From Streptomyces sp. HB132 (GTDB taxonomy: Bacteria > Actinomycetota > Actinomycetes > Streptomycetales > Streptomycetaceae), in assembly GCF_016909575.1 (NCBI RefSeq), contig NZ_JAFBGA010000007.1, forward strand, positions 1-64,000: a DNA stretch of 64,000 nt. The letters run 5' to 3'. Shown here in pieces: positions 18,394-29,300 of this stretch. The position numbers were made by a program, and so were the translations under genes. The notes under the pieces were generated by a model. It was not told where the DNA came from, ran no database searches, and worked only from the letters and a program-made list of their open reading frames with translations. The first letter of the stretch is position 1. Each line of letters begins with the position of its first letter.

Positions 18394-19134
18394 GTGCACA
18401 AGGAATTCGCGGTCGTGACCGGCGGCACCAAAGGCATCGGGCTCGGACTGAGTGGACGCCTGGTGTCGTTGGGGTATCAGGTCGTGGCGCTCCATCGGAG
18501 CGACAAGGAGTCCGCCGCCGCGGCCGAGCGCGAGTTCGGCGACTCCTTCCGGGCCCTGCAGGCCGACCTGGCGGACCCCGACGCGGTGGTCACCGTGGCG
18601 GAAGAGCTGCTCGCGGAGTACGGGGCGCCGAGGGTGCTGGTCAACAACGCCGGGCGGAACATCGACGGTCCCTTCCTCGACATGTCGTTCGACGACTGGG
18701 ACAAGGTGATCGCGGCCAACCTGTCCGCGCCGTTCTACCTCACGCGGATGCTCGCGCCGAAGATGCTCGAGGCGGGCGGTGGATCGGTGGTGAACGTCGC
18801 GGCCACCACGGGGATCCGTCCGCGGCTCGACGGACTGAACTACTGCGCCAGCAAGGCGGGGCTCCTGCACTTCACGAAGTGCCTCGCGATGGAGCTCGCC
18901 CCGACCATTCGCGTCAACTCGCTCATTCCCGGAATGATTGACACCGAGGAGATGCGTACGCGATTCCGGACGGACGAACCGAGCTGGCGCGACAAGTTGC
19001 TCGACGAGATCCCCCAGCACCGAATCGGAAACGTCGACATGATGGCCGACGCGCTCGAGTTCCTGATCGGGGAGAAATCTTCGTACGTCACCGGTCAGAA
19101 GTTGATCGTGGACGGCGGGCAGTTCATGTGGTGA
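18394..19134 (+). CDS. short-chain dehydrogenase/reductase (FabG-like)
   Basis: 246 residues from the GTG at 18394, chosen because AGGAG at 18381-18385 lies 8 bases upstream. ATGs at 18388 and 18373 are alternatives; the first is only 2 bases from the AGGAG. It is a classical SDR: cofactor loop TGGTKGIG (residues 9-16), NNAG, active-site YCASK with Tyr150 and Lys154, and a full-length C-terminus. The position 13 residues before Tyr150, normally the catalytic Ser, is Ala137 (NVAATTG), with Thr138 and Thr139 beside it; this may weaken or alter catalysis. It is probably an NAD(P)H-dependent ketoreductase or dehydrogenase acting on a cluster intermediate; the substrate cannot be read from sequence. 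It is likely cotranscribed with the SIS-domain gene 56 bases downstream. Confidence 0.85.
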   Translation: MHKEFAVVTGGTKGIGLGLSGRLVSLGYQVVALHRSDKESAAAAEREFGDSFRALQADLADPDAVVTVAEELLAEYGAPRVLVNNAGRNIDGPFLDMSFDDWDKVIAANLSAPFYLTRMLAPKMLEAGGGSVVNVAATTGIRPRLDGLNYCASKAGLLHFTKCLAMELAPTIRVNSLIPGMIDTEEMRTRFRTDEPSWRDKLLDEIPQHRIGNVDMMADALEFLIGEKSSYVTGQKLIVDGGQFMW

Positions 19135-19190
19135 TCACCGTTACATGTGCGAGAAGGCATTCCCCAACTTTCTGAGAAGAGGCTGTGCAC

Positions 19191-20294
19191 ATGCGTACTC
19201 GAATGGACCGGTACGAGGAATTTCTCTCCGAGAACTACCGGAAGGGCTTCACGAAGTCCGATGAATACTCGCTGGACGAGCTGTCCGAAGGCTTGCGCGC
19301 CCGCATAGCCGCAGGTCACTTCAAGCGCCTGGTCTTCACCGGCATGGGGTGCTCGGCGATCGTCTCCGACGTCGTCCGAGCCTTCTTCATCTCGACCGGC
19401 ACCGACGTGGAGTTCCACGTCTTCAACGACTACGACCACGCCTACCTGCTGCCGTCCTCCGTCATCGACGACGACCGGACGCTGATCATCCTGAGTTCCT
19501 ACAGCGGCCACTCCCTGGAGCCCGCGCGAGCCTTCCACGCGCTGACGCGCGCCCACGACCGGATGGTCCTGCTCACCTCCGGCGGGCGTCTGGCCGAGTT
19601 GGGCCGGCAGGCCGGTGTGTCGATCCTCCGCTGGGAGCTGAGCGAGCCCGACCGCGAGTACCCCCTGTTCCACGTGGGTCAGTACTTCGCGATCCTGCTG
19701 GACGTCTTCCACCGGCTGGGCCTCGTCGCGCAGGACTTCGGCGACGAGGTGCGGGCCCTCCCGGACCACCTGGCCCACGACTTCACCGACGCCCACCGTG
19801 AGCTGGCACGCACGGCGGCGCAGCGGAGCCGCGACGCCAACATCATCATGATCGCCTCGCCGGTGTGGCACGAGAGCCTGCTCAAGCTGGCCAAGATGCA
19901 CCTCAACGAGATCGCCATGGTGCCGGCCACCCGCAACTACTTCCACGAGTTCTGCCACAGCGAGGTGGCGACGCTGTCGGACCCCACGCGCAAGCACAGT
20001 GTGCTCGTCTTCACCGACGCGGACGACGACGAGTACACCCAGGCGAAGCGGAAGAACCTGATGGGTCTGCTCACGGGCGACCGCCCGGAGAACCGGAACA
20101 TCGAGGTCATCGAGATCCCCATGACCGAACCCACCTTCATGCGCAAGTACTTCACCGCCCTGGAGTTCGTCCAGCACCTCACGCTGGCTCTCGGCCGCGC
20201 ACACGAGACGCAGTCCCGCAACCTCATCTCCGAGGCCGCCGGAAACCCCTGGTACCACGGCGACACGATCCTCGCGGAAGTGGCTGCCCGCTAG
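19191..20294 (+). CDS. SIS-domain protein, phosphoglucose/phosphomannose isomerase-like
   Basis: 367 residues from the ATG at 19191, 8 bases after AGAAGAGG. A GTG at 19185 and an ATG at 19203 are also in frame. The protein has two SIS-like halves. The first carries GMGCSA (51-56) and the sugar-phosphate loop SSYSGHS (102-108), matching the SYSGxT-type loop of sugar isomerases. The second carries HEFCHSE (252-258), resembling the Glu/His motif of the bifunctional glucose/mannose-6-phosphate isomerase family. No signal peptide or membrane segment is seen. A sugar-phosphate enzyme has no obvious task here: no glycosyltransferase or sugar nucleotide gene lies in the window. It may act on a non-sugar substrate or supply a precursor. 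Family assignment is good; function is unknown. Confidence 0.8.
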   Translation: MRTRMDRYEEFLSENYRKGFTKSDEYSLDELSEGLRARIAAGHFKRLVFTGMGCSAIVSDVVRAFFISTGTDVEFHVFNDYDHAYLLPSSVIDDDRTLIILSSYSGHSLEPARAFHALTRAHDRMVLLTSGGRLAELGRQAGVSILRWELSEPDREYPLFHVGQYFAILLDVFHRLGLVAQDFGDEVRALPDHLAHDFTDAHRELARTAAQRSRDANIIMIASPVWHESLLKLAKMHLNEIAMVPATRNYFHEFCHSEVATLSDPTRKHSVLVFTDADDDEYTQAKRKNLMGLLTGDRPENRNIEVIEIPMTEPTFMRKYFTALEFVQHLTLALGRAHETQSRNLISEAAGNPWYHGDTILAEVAAR

Positions 20295-20360
20295 TCCGTC
20301 ACGGGCCGGAGCACCGTCTCCTCCCCGAGTGAGCTCAGGCAAAGAAGGAGTGTTGGGTCA

Positions 20361-23300
20361 GTGAACAACCCGGTTCCGGCGGTCGCCGACACGGACGTCG
20401 CCATCATCGGCATGGCCGGGCGCTTCCCCGGCGCCGACGACCTGGACTCCTTCTGGCGCCTGCTGAGCGAGGGTCGCGAGGGCATCACCCGCTTCAGCCG
20501 CGAGGAACTGGCGGAAGCGGGGGTGCCCACCCGGCTGCTGGACGACCCGGAGTACGTCCCCGCCCACGGGACCATCCCGGACCCGGATCTGTTCGACACC
20601 GGGTACTTCGAGTTCACCCCCGCCGAGGCCGCGATCACCGACCCGCAGCACCGCATCCTGCTGACGGCCGGCCACGCCGCCCTGGAGCACGCCGGCTACG
20701 ACCCCGCCCGCCACGACGGGCTGATCAGTGTCTATGCCGGCGCGGCCATCAACACCTACCTCCAGCAGCAGGTCCTGCCCCACGTCGACCAGACCACCAC
20801 CTCCGGTCACTTCGCGGTGATGGTCGGCAACGACAAGGACTTCCTGGCCACCCGCCTGTCGTACAAACTCGACCTCAAAGGACCCAGCTACGCCGTCCAG
20901 ACCGCCTGTTCCACCTCCCTCGTGGCCCTCCACCTGGCCTGCCAGGGCCTGATCAACGGTGAGTGCGACATGGCACTGGCCGGCGGTGTCACCGTGAAAC
21001 TGCCGCAGGCCAAGGGGTACCTGTACGAAGAGGGCGCGATCCTGTCCCGGGACGGGCACGTGCGCACCTTCGACGCGGACGCCAGCGGCACCGTCCTCGG
21101 CAACGGCGTCGGTGTCGTGGTCCTCAAACTCCTGCGGGACGCCATCGCGGACCGGGACACCGTTCACGCCGTCATCAAGGGCACGGCCACCAACAACGAC
21201 GGCTCCGCCAAGGTGAGCTTCGCCGCGCCCGGTGCCGCCGGTCAGACCGCCGTCATCCGCGAGGCGCACACCGTCTCCGGCGTCGACCCCCGCAGCATCG
21301 GATACGTCGAGGCGCACGGCACCGCCACCCGCCTCGGCGACCCGGTCGAGGTCTCGGCGCTCACCCGGGCGTTCCGCGACTCCGGCCCCGACACCGGGTA
21401 CTGCGCCATCGGCTCGGTGAAGTCCAACATCGGCCACCTGGACGCGGCTGCCGGTGTGGCGGGCGTGATCAAGACGGTGCTGATGATGAAGCACCGGACG
21501 CTGGTGCCGACCGTCAACCACATCACCCCCAACCCGGCCATCGACTTCGCGGCCGGTCCCTTCAAGGTGAACACCGGCACCGTCCCCTGGTCGGGTGAGG
21601 GCCCGCTGCGCGCGGGCGTCAGCTCCTTCGGTATCGGCGGCACCAACGCGCACGCGGTCCTCCAGGAAGCCCCGCCCGCCCCCGACACCGGTGACGCGCA
21701 CCGCGCCCGGCAGTTGCTGGTGGTGTCCGCCCGCACCGCCACCGCGCTGACCACGGCCGCCGAGAACCTGGCCGCGCACCTCGACGGCGACGACACGGCC
21801 GCGCTCGCCGACATCGCCTACACGCTGGCCGTGGGCCGCCGGGCCCACGAGTACCGGCTCGCCGTCACCGGCTCCGACCGCGCCGCCCTCGCCCGGGCGC
21901 TGCGCACGGCTCCGGTCCCCGAGCGGCCCGGGACCGGTGAGGTCTCCTTCGTCTTCGCCGAGGACGTCCCGGACGCCGCGAGCCTGGCCGGCCGGTGGGC
22001 CACCGCCGAGCCCGCCTTCGCCGGGCACCACGAGGCCGCACTCGCCGCGGGTGCCGACCGACTGGGCGAGCGGGGACAGGCGTTCGCCCTGCAGTACGCG
22101 CTCGGCAAGCTGTGGCTCGACCAGGGCCTCACCCCGGTCGCGGTGCACGGCGACGGGCTCGCCGCCCGGGCCGCCGCCTGCGTGACCGGGGCGCTGCGGC
22201 TCCGGGACGCGCTGACCGACGGCAGCCCGGAACAGCGGGCAGCCCGCGCACGCATCCCGGTGCGCGGTGCCCACGACGAGGTTCGCGGTGTCGCCCTCGG
22301 TGTGACCGACGGCCCCTGGGACGGCGTGGCCCGCGCCTGGCAGGCCGGGGCCGACGTGGACTGGGCGGCATGGTTCGAGGGCGAGGAGCGTGGCCGCGTC
22401 CCGCTGCCGACGTACCCCTTCGAGGGCCGCCGCTGCTGGCTGACCGGCCCGGACACCGGTGCGCCCGCCGACCGTGTCACCGGCCCCGGCCCGCACCCCA
22501 TGCTGGACGAGAACGTCTCGACCCTGGACACCCTCGCCTACCGCAGCTCCCGCACCGGCACCGAGTTCTACCTCGCCGACCACCGTGTCGACGCCGAGCC
22601 CGTCCTGCCCGCCGCCGGGCAGCTGGAACTGGCCCGCGCAGCCGGCGAACTCTCCCTCGGCGGACCGGTCCGGCTGCGCGGAGTCTCGTTCGAGCAACTG
22701 CTCACCTACGCCGCCGGCCCGCGCACCGCCCTGGTCGAGCTGTGGCGGGAGCGCGACACCGTCGGATTCGAACTCACCGCCGACGAAAGCGTGGTGGCGG
22801 CCGGCGAGATCCACCCGGGAGAGGCCGAGCGCCCTGCGCCGGCCGATCCGACCGCCGTCGCCGCCCGCTGCGCCGAGCTGGTCACCCACACCGACTGCTA
22901 CGACATCCTGCACGCTCGCGGCCTGGACTACGGCCCCCGCATGCGCGCCCTCACGGAGGTGAGGCTCGGTGACGGGGAGGCCCTCGGCACCCTCGAGCTG
23001 CCCGATGGTGCCTCGCTCGACGGCGCCGTGCTCAACCCCGCCCTCCTGGACGGCGCCCTGCACGCCCTGGTCGTGCTGCTGGCCCGCGCCTACGGCGAGA
23101 CGGCGGACGGCTTCCTGCCGCTGGCCCTGGGCGAACTCGGCGTGCACGCCCCCGTCACCGGGCCCTGCCACGTCCATGTCGTGGTCGGCCGACTGGGGAA
23201 GCGGACCGCACACGCCGACCTCACCGTCATGGACACCCACGGACAGGTACTGGCCCGCCTGCACGACCTCGCCGTACGCGTCCTCGGCGGCCCCCGTGAG

Positions 23301-26300
23301 TCCGCCCTGCTGGCCCGCCGCTGGACCGCCGCGCCCGCCGAGGCCACCGGCACACCCCTCGGCGACACGGCAGCAGTGGTCACCGCCGACCCGGCGCGTG
23401 GCGCACAGCTCGCCGCCCACCTCACCGCCCTGGGCATCGGCACGGTCACCCGCGACCTCGACCCGGCCACCGAGCCGGCTGTCGTCCTCGTCGACGAACC
23501 GGCCCCCGAGCAGGCGCTGCACGTCGTCCGCACGCTCCTCGCAGCCCGCCCCGCCGCACCCGTGCGCGTCCTGCTGCTGCACCGCCACGACACCGACGGC
23601 CCACGCCCCGAACGCGCCGCACTCGCCGCCTTCGCCCGGACCGTCCGCGCGGAGAACCCCCTGCTCGAAGTGCAGGCCGTCGGCCTCGCCGAGGACGTGG
23701 CCGAGGCAGAGGCGCTCGCCGGTGAACTGGCCGGCCACGGCCGTGACCCCGAGGTGGCCCACACCGCGCAGGGCCGCCGGATCCCGCAGGCCGAGCCGGC
23801 CCCGGCCGCCGACCCGGCAGCCGTCCGCGACGGAGGCGTGTACGTCGTGACGGGCGGTGCCGGCGGACTGGGCCGCGCCGTCGCCGGGCGGCTGCTCGCC
23901 CGGGCCGACGCCCACGTGGTCCTGCTGGGCCGCAGCGAGCGGCCCGCCGACCTGGACGAGCGCCTGGTCTACCGCAGCGTCGACGTGTCGGACCCGGACG
24001 CCCTGGCCGCCCGACTCGACTCGGTCCGCGAGGAGTTCGGGCCGCTCAACGGTGTCGTCCACGCCGCCGGGGTGCTGCGCGACGGCTTCGCCCTGACCAA
24101 GACCGCCGAGGACTTCGCCGCCGTCCTCGCCCCCAAGGCCGCCGGACTGCGAGCCCTGGACACGGCCACCGCCGACGACCCGCTGGACTTCTTCGTCGCC
24201 TTCTCCTCCATCGCCGCCCACATCGGCAACCCCGGCCAGACCGACTACGCGTACGCCAACGCCTACCTGGAGGCCTACGCCGAACGGCACGGCCGGATGA
24301 CCGCGATCGCCTGGCCGATGTGGGCCGACGGCGGGATGCGCCAGAGCACCGAGGCCGCCGCCGAGATCGCCGCCCGCACCGGCTTCGGCGTACTGCCCAC
24401 ACAGGCCGGCCTCGCCCTGTTCGAGCAGGCACTCGGCACCCCCGGCGCGCTCGTCGCCGCCTACGGAGACCTCCGCACCGTCACCACCGCCCTCACCGCG
24501 CCGGCCGCCCGGGCGGTCCGGTCCGTCCCGGCCCCGTCGCCCACCGCGGCCACCGAGGGCGGCGGCCCGCGCGACGAGGCCCTACGACTGCTGCGCGAGC
24601 TGATCGCCGCCGAGACCGGTCTGGAACCGACCGAGCTGGCCGAGGACGCCACGTTCGACCGGCTGGGCATCGACTCGCTGGTGATCGCCAAGCTCAACCG
24701 CGAGCTGGACCGGCACTTCGACGCCCTGTCCAAGACCCTTTTCTTCGAATACGCCGACCTGGGTGAACTCGCCGGCTACTTCGCCGAGCACCACGCGGCC
24801 GAACTGACCGGCGGCACACCGGCGGCCGCACCGGTCACGCTCACGACGGACGACCCCGCCGCGCGCCCGCCGCGCGCCCCGCGCCGTACCGCACGAGCCG
24901 ACGTCGCCGGACCCGCCGAGGACGACACCGAGGCCATCGCCGTCATCGGCCTGGCCGGCCGCTACCCGGCCGCCGACGACCTCGGCGAGCTCTGGACCGT
25001 CCTGGCCGAGGGCCGCGACGCCATCACCGAGATCCCCGCGGAACGCTGGGACAGCCGCCGCTGGTACGACCCGGACCCGGCGGCCCCCGGCCTCGCCCAT
25101 ACCCGATGGGGCGGATTCCTCCGCGACGTCGACCGCTTCGATCCGCTCTTCTTCGGCATCTCCCCGCGCCAGGCCGAACTGATGGACCCCCAGGAGCGCC
25201 TCTTCCTGCAGAACGCCTGGCACGTCCTGGAGGACGCCGGCTACCGCCGCTCCGACGTGGCCGGCCGGCCCGTCGGGGTGTACGCCGGCGTGATGTACGG
25301 CGAGTACCAGTTCCACGGCGCTCTGGACGCGCTGCGCGGCGGGGGGCCGCTCACCGGCTCGTCCTTCGCCACCATCGCCAACCGCGTCAGTCACGCCCTG
25401 GACCTGTCCGGTCCGAGCATGGCGCTGGACACCATGTGCTCCTCCTCGCTCACCGCGATCCACCTGGCCTGCGAGAGCCTGCGCCGGGGCGAGAGCGAAC
25501 TGGCCATCGCCGGGGGAGTCAACGTCTCCGTCCACCCGTACAAGTTCGCCTTCCTCAGCCAGGGCCGCTTCCTCGCCTCCGACGGCCGCTGCCGGGCCTT
25601 CGGCGCGGGCGGCGACGGCTACGTGCCCGGTGAGGGCGTCGGCGCCGTCCTGCTCAAGCCCTACCGCAGGGCGCTGGCCGACGGGGACCGCATCCACGGC
25701 CTGATCCTCGGCAGCGCCGTCAACCACGGCGCCCGGACCAACGGGTACAGCGTGCCCAGTCCGCGCGCCCAGCAGGCGGCGATCACCACCGCCATGGAGC
25801 GGGCCGGCGTGACCCCGCAGGACATCGGCTACGTCGAGGCGCACGGCACCGGCACCGCCCTGGGCGATCCGATCGAGCTGACCGGCCTCACCCACGGCTA
25901 CCGGTCCGCCGGGGCCGCGCAGGGCCCCTGGGCGATCGGCTCGGTCAAGTCCAACATCGGGCACCTGGAGTCAGCGGCCGGCATCGCCGGACTCACCAAG
26001 GTGCTGCTGCAGTTCCGGCACCGCACCCTCGTGCCCTCGCTGCACTCGGCAGAGCTGAACCCCAACATCGACTTCGAGCGTTCCCCGTTCCGCGTCCAGC
26101 GCGAGCTGTCCGCATGGCCCGACGCCGACCGGCCGCGCCGGGCCGGCCTCAGCTCCTTCGGCGCGGGCGGTGCCAACGCGCACCTCGTCCTGGAGGAGTC
26201 CCCGAATCCCGACCTGGTCACCGATGTACCGGCGGGCGAGCAGTGCACCGGCGAACCCGTGCTGTTCCTGCTCTCCGCCCGCGACGAGGACCGGCTGCGC

Positions 26301-29300
26301 GCCTACGCCGAGTCGGCCGCCCGCTTCGTCAGGACCGAGCGCGTGCCGCTCGCCGACCTGTGCTTCACCATGCAGGTGGGCCGCGAGTCCTTCGACGCCC
26401 GGTTCGCGGTGGTCGTCACCGACGGTGGCGAACTCGCCGACACGCTCAGCCGGTTCGCCGACGGCGGCCCGGCCCCCGACCTCGCGGACACGGGCCCGCT
26501 GGCCGGGCCGGCCGGCCGCTGGCTGGGCGGCGCCGACGTGGACTGGGCGGCCTGGCACGCCGGCCGGCCGGGGCCCGCCCCGCGCCGGGTGTCCGCCCCG
26601 CGGTACCCGTTCGCCGCGGAGCGCTACTGGATCCCGCTCGACCCCGACCCGGGCCCGGCGGCCCCGCATCCGCTGGTCGACGCCAACGAGTCCACCGTCA
26701 CGGAGGTCCGTTTCCGCAAGACGCTGCGCGCACACGACCCGCTGCTCCGCGACCACGTGATCGAGGGCCGGCCGCTGCTCGCGGGCGCGGCGACGCTGGA
26801 GTTCGTCCGCGCCGCCACCGCGCTCGCCGAGCCGGGCACCCGGCACTCCCTGCGCGAGGTCGTGTGGGGCCGAGCCGTCGAACTCGGCGACGGGGAGACG
26901 GAGCTGTACGTCTCCTTCCGCCCGGACGGGACAGGGCTGGCCTTCGAGGTGTACAGTGGGACCGGTGCCGGCCGCACCACCCATGCCCGCGGCAGGGCGG
27001 TTCCGGCCCCCGCCGCCCCCGAGGCCGCCGAGGACCTGGCCGCGCTGCGTGCCCGTCTCTCCGTCGTACGCGACGGCCCCACCGCGTACACCGAGTACGC
27101 GGCCGCCGGATTCGCGTACGGCCCCTCCTTCCAGGTCATCGACGAGATCCGGGTCGGCCCCGGCGAGGCGCTGGTCAGGCTGGCCGGGGCCGGTACCGCG
27201 CCGGGCACCGAACTGCCCCCGGCGCTCCTCGACGGCGCCCTGCGGGCCTGCCACTGGACCGGCCGGACCACCGCGCCGCGCCCCGGCGAACTCGCCGTCC
27301 CCTTCAGTCTCGGAGCCCTGGACTCCTTCGCCGCGCTGCCCGAGGTCTGCCACGCTCACGCCCGGCTGTCCGGCGAGTCGGCGGGGGTGCGGCGCTTCGA
27401 CCTGCGCGTCTACGACGACCAGGGCCGTGTGCTCGTCTCCGTACGGGACTTCGCGGGCCGTCTGCCCGGCAGCCAGGGGGCCGCTGTGAGTCCTGCGGCC
27501 GACGCCCCGGTGGCGCCCGTGGGTCCCGCGGCCGACGCTCAGGCATCGCTCGCCGACCGTACGCCCACCGCACCGTCCGAGCCCGACCGCGCCTCCGGCG
27601 GACCCCGCCTCTACGAGCCGTACTGGCACACCGCCGCCGAACCCGAACCGGCGGACGCCGCCGGGACCCTCGTCCTGCTCGGCCGCCGTCCGGAACTGGA
27701 GTCCGCGCTGGCGGCGACCGGTGTGTGGCGGCGCGTCGTCGCCGTCGGCGACGACACCGGCAGACTCGCCTCCCTCGCTGACGAGGACGGGCTCGACATC
27801 GCCGTCGTTCTCGACGGGGCGGACGGCGGCTCGCCCGCCGACCGGCTCGACCGCGCCTGCGCCCCCGTCCTGGACGTGCTCGACGCGGCCCGCACCGGCG
27901 TGCTGCCAGGCCGGGTGCGGTGCCTGGTGCTGCACACGCAGGATGCCGGTGAGGACCGGCCCGAGTGGGCGGCTCTGGCCGGGTTCGCCCGTTCCACGGG
28001 GCCGGTCGCACCCCGCCTGGAACTGCTCACCCTCGGCGTCGACAGCGCGGCGCCGGTCACCGAGGTCGCCCGGGCCGCGGTGGTGGAACTGCGTGCCGCG
28101 CCCCGCGCCGCGGGCCTCGAGGTCCGCCGTACGGCCTCCGGTGAGCGGCAGGCCCGTGCCCTGCGCACACTCGCCGCCCCGGCCGCCCCGGCCGACGTGC
28201 CCCTGCGGGAGGGGGGCGTGTACGTCGTGACCGGCGGCGCCGGTGCCATCGGCCGTGTCCTCGCCGAGCATCTCGCCCGCGACCACGCCGCCAAGCTGGT
28301 GCTGATCGGCCGTTCCGAGCCCGACGAGCGGACTCGTGCCTGGCACCGCACGCTGACCGGCCACGGCGCCGAGGTGCTCGCACTGCGCGCCGACGTGGCC
28401 CGGGCCGACGAACTCGGCGCGGCGCTGGCCGCCGCCCGGAACCGGTTCGGCGCCCCGCACGGCGTGTTCCACCTCGCGGGCGTCGCCGACGAGGGCCACG
28501 CCGACGGCGACCGGGAGCGCTTCGCCCGGCTGCTCGGCGCCAAGACCCACGGCCTGGTCCACCTGGACCGGCTGACCCGCGAGGACCCCCTGGACCTCTT
28601 CGTGGTCTTCTCCTCCGTCTCCTCCCTCATCGGTGACTTCGGAGCGGCCGGCTACGCCACCGGCAACCGCTTCGCCGACCTCTACACGGTGCTCCGCGAC
28701 CACCGGACGCGACGCGGCGAGGGGCACGGCCGCAGTCTCTCCCTGGCCTGGCCGCTCTGGGCGGTGGGCGGGGTCGACGGGCTGGTGCGCGAGGAGGAAC
28801 TGGCCGCGTACACCCGCCGCAGCGGGATGCGGGCGCTGACCGCACGAGCGGGTCTCGACCTGCTCGCCCGCTCCTTCGCCCCCGGCTCCTCGTGGCTCGT
28901 GCCCGCCTGGGGCGACCCGGCGGCCCTCGACGCCGCCCTGACGGGTAAGCCCGCCCTGTCCCGGCCCGTGGCGTCCGGACCCGTCGCCGCCCCTTCCGGC
29001 CGGCTCCGGGACCGGTTGGTGGAGCACCTGCGCGAGGTCCTGGCAGGAGTGCTCAAGCTGCCCGCCGGGCGTCTCGACAGCCGCGTCCCACTGGACGACT
29101 ACGGCCTGGACTCGGTGCTGGTCATGGAGTCCAACTCGCTTCTGGGCAAGGACTTCCCCGGCCTGCGCGGCACCGTGTTCTTCGAGTTCCGCACGGTCGA
29201 CGAACTGGCCGGCCACATCCTCGCCGAGCAGGGCGACGCCGTCACCCGCCTGTTCCCCGAGGAGACCGGGACGCCGCGGCAGGAGGAACAGCCGTCGCGG

